From Acetobacteraceae bacterium (lineage in GTDB: Bacteria > Pseudomonadota > Alphaproteobacteria > Acetobacterales > Acetobacteraceae): DNA of 6,736 nt. The first letter of the stretch is position 1. The number at the start of each line of letters is the position of its first letter. The notes under the pieces are model-generated. The model had not been told where the DNA came from. It saw only the letters and a program-made list of their open reading frames with translations, and ran no database searches. The DNA is taken from assembly GCA_027323595.1 (NCBI GenBank), contig DAHWBL010000422.1, positions 1 through 6,736 on the forward strand, in the 5' to 3' direction. Shown here piece after piece: positions 6,328-6,736 of this stretch. Both the position numbers and the translations under genes were made by a program.

Positions 6328-6736
6328 CGCCGCCGCTCGCCGCGCGGTTGGATCGGGCGCGCGCGGTGGCGCGGATGGTGCTGTGGTGCGAGCAGCTTCT
6401 GATCGTGCTGTGGCCGGCGGTGTGCGTGGTGGCGCTGTTCGTCGCGCTCGCCTGGCTGGGGCTGTTCGCGCTGTTGCCGCCCTGGCCGCATGCGGTGCTG
6501 CTGGGCGGATTCGCGCTGGCGTTGCTGGGCATGCTGGGGCTGGCGGCGCGGCGGCTGCGGCGGCCGGCGGTGGGGGCGGCGGACCGCTGGCTCGAAGAAA
6601 ATGCCGGGCTCACGCACCGCCCGCTCGCCGCGCTGTCGGACCGGCCGGCGAGCAGCGATCCGCTGGCGCTCGCGCTGTGGCAGGCGCATGCGGCGCGCGC
6701 GGCGGGCGCGCTGGGGCGGCTGCGGTTGCGCGGGCC
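6318..6736 (+). CDS. TIGR02302/DUF4175 family membrane protein, N-terminal part (runs off window)
   Basis: An open frame with no stop before the window end, giving 139 residues of a longer protein (family members are usually around 800 residues or more). After a short basic start come two membrane helices at about 27-52 and 57-78, separated by LPPWPHA. A cytoplasm-like segment follows, AADRWLEENAGLTHRPLAAL (87-106) and SSDPLALALWQAHAARAAG (112-130), the conserved beginning of the DUF4175/TIGR02302 family as I recall it. The function of that family is not established. It starts inside lysA (ATG at 6318, 10 bp overlap), and the next in-frame candidates are GTG 6324 and ATG 6375. Codon use matches lysA. 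The overlap and its position after lysA, which I recall as common in Alphaproteobacteria, support the call. Only the N-terminus can be assessed. Confidence 0.82.
   Translation, partial: MAVTPPLAARLDRARAVARMVLWCEQLLIVLWPAVCVVALFVALAWLGLFALLPPWPHAVLLGGFALALLGMLGLAARRLRRPAVGAADRWLEENAGLTHRPLAALSDRPASSDPLALALWQAHAARAAGALGRLRLRG

Noticed and set aside
5552..6613. A 353-codon minus-strand frame opposite lysA and the DUF4175 gene.
   Set aside because: Pro/Arg/Ser/Ala-rich composition typical of an antisense shadow; the lysA frame has all its catalytic motifs.
1..6736. Search for CRISPR repeats, tRNAs, insertion-sequence ends, integrase genes or long direct repeats.
   Set aside because: None seen; short recurring GC-rich strings (such as GGCGGCG) reflect base composition and Ala/Arg/Gly codons.

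Overview
This window is a gene-dense, very GC-rich stretch (roughly 70% or more by eye) with G/C in almost every third codon position. It looks like alphaproteobacterial chromosome. Three signs support this: an FNR/FixK-type regulator with the alphaproteobacterial Cys-x2-Cys-x7-Cys spacing; a lysA followed at once by a TIGR02302/DUF4175-type membrane protein, a pairing I associate with Alphaproteobacteria; and a LysA N-terminal extension that resembles Acetobacteraceae (Rhodospirillales). The family-level placement is inference from memory of such proteins, not a search. I see no RNA genes, insertion sequences, CRISPR arrays or long repeats.

Left half (22-4182, all minus strand, read right to left): a compact four-gene cluster that looks like one operon. 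It starts with an FNR-like regulator carrying four cysteines and the E-x-x-S-R recognition helix. Next comes a pterin-4a-carbinolamine dehydratase (18-bp gap), then an MhpA-family FAD aromatic hydroxylase (ATGA overlap), then a 14-TM DHA2-type MFS transporter (19-bp gap). The hydroxylase and transporter suggest uptake, detoxification or export of a phenolic compound. The pterin enzyme and the oxygen-sensing regulator are unexpected partners for a flavin hydroxylase.

Middle (4183-4409): a 227-bp divergent intergenic region. It carries a near-perfect FNR box, TTGACGTGGATCAA, at 4362-4375. It also holds a strong Shine-Dalgarno for the regulator's GTG start and a weak candidate -10 on the minus strand. 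The box matches the specificity predicted from the regulator's own recognition helix, so local or autoregulatory control is likely.

Right half (4410-6736, plus strand): a small GNAT-like protein, then diaminopimelate decarboxylase (lysA, last step of lysine synthesis), whose end overlaps by 10 bp the start of a DUF4175 membrane protein that runs off the window. This looks like conserved housekeeping next to the more accessory left-hand operon.

The most interesting point is the left operon with its FNR box: redox control tied to a pterin dehydratase and a flavin hydroxylase. I cannot show that it is undescribed. Everything else is ordinary.
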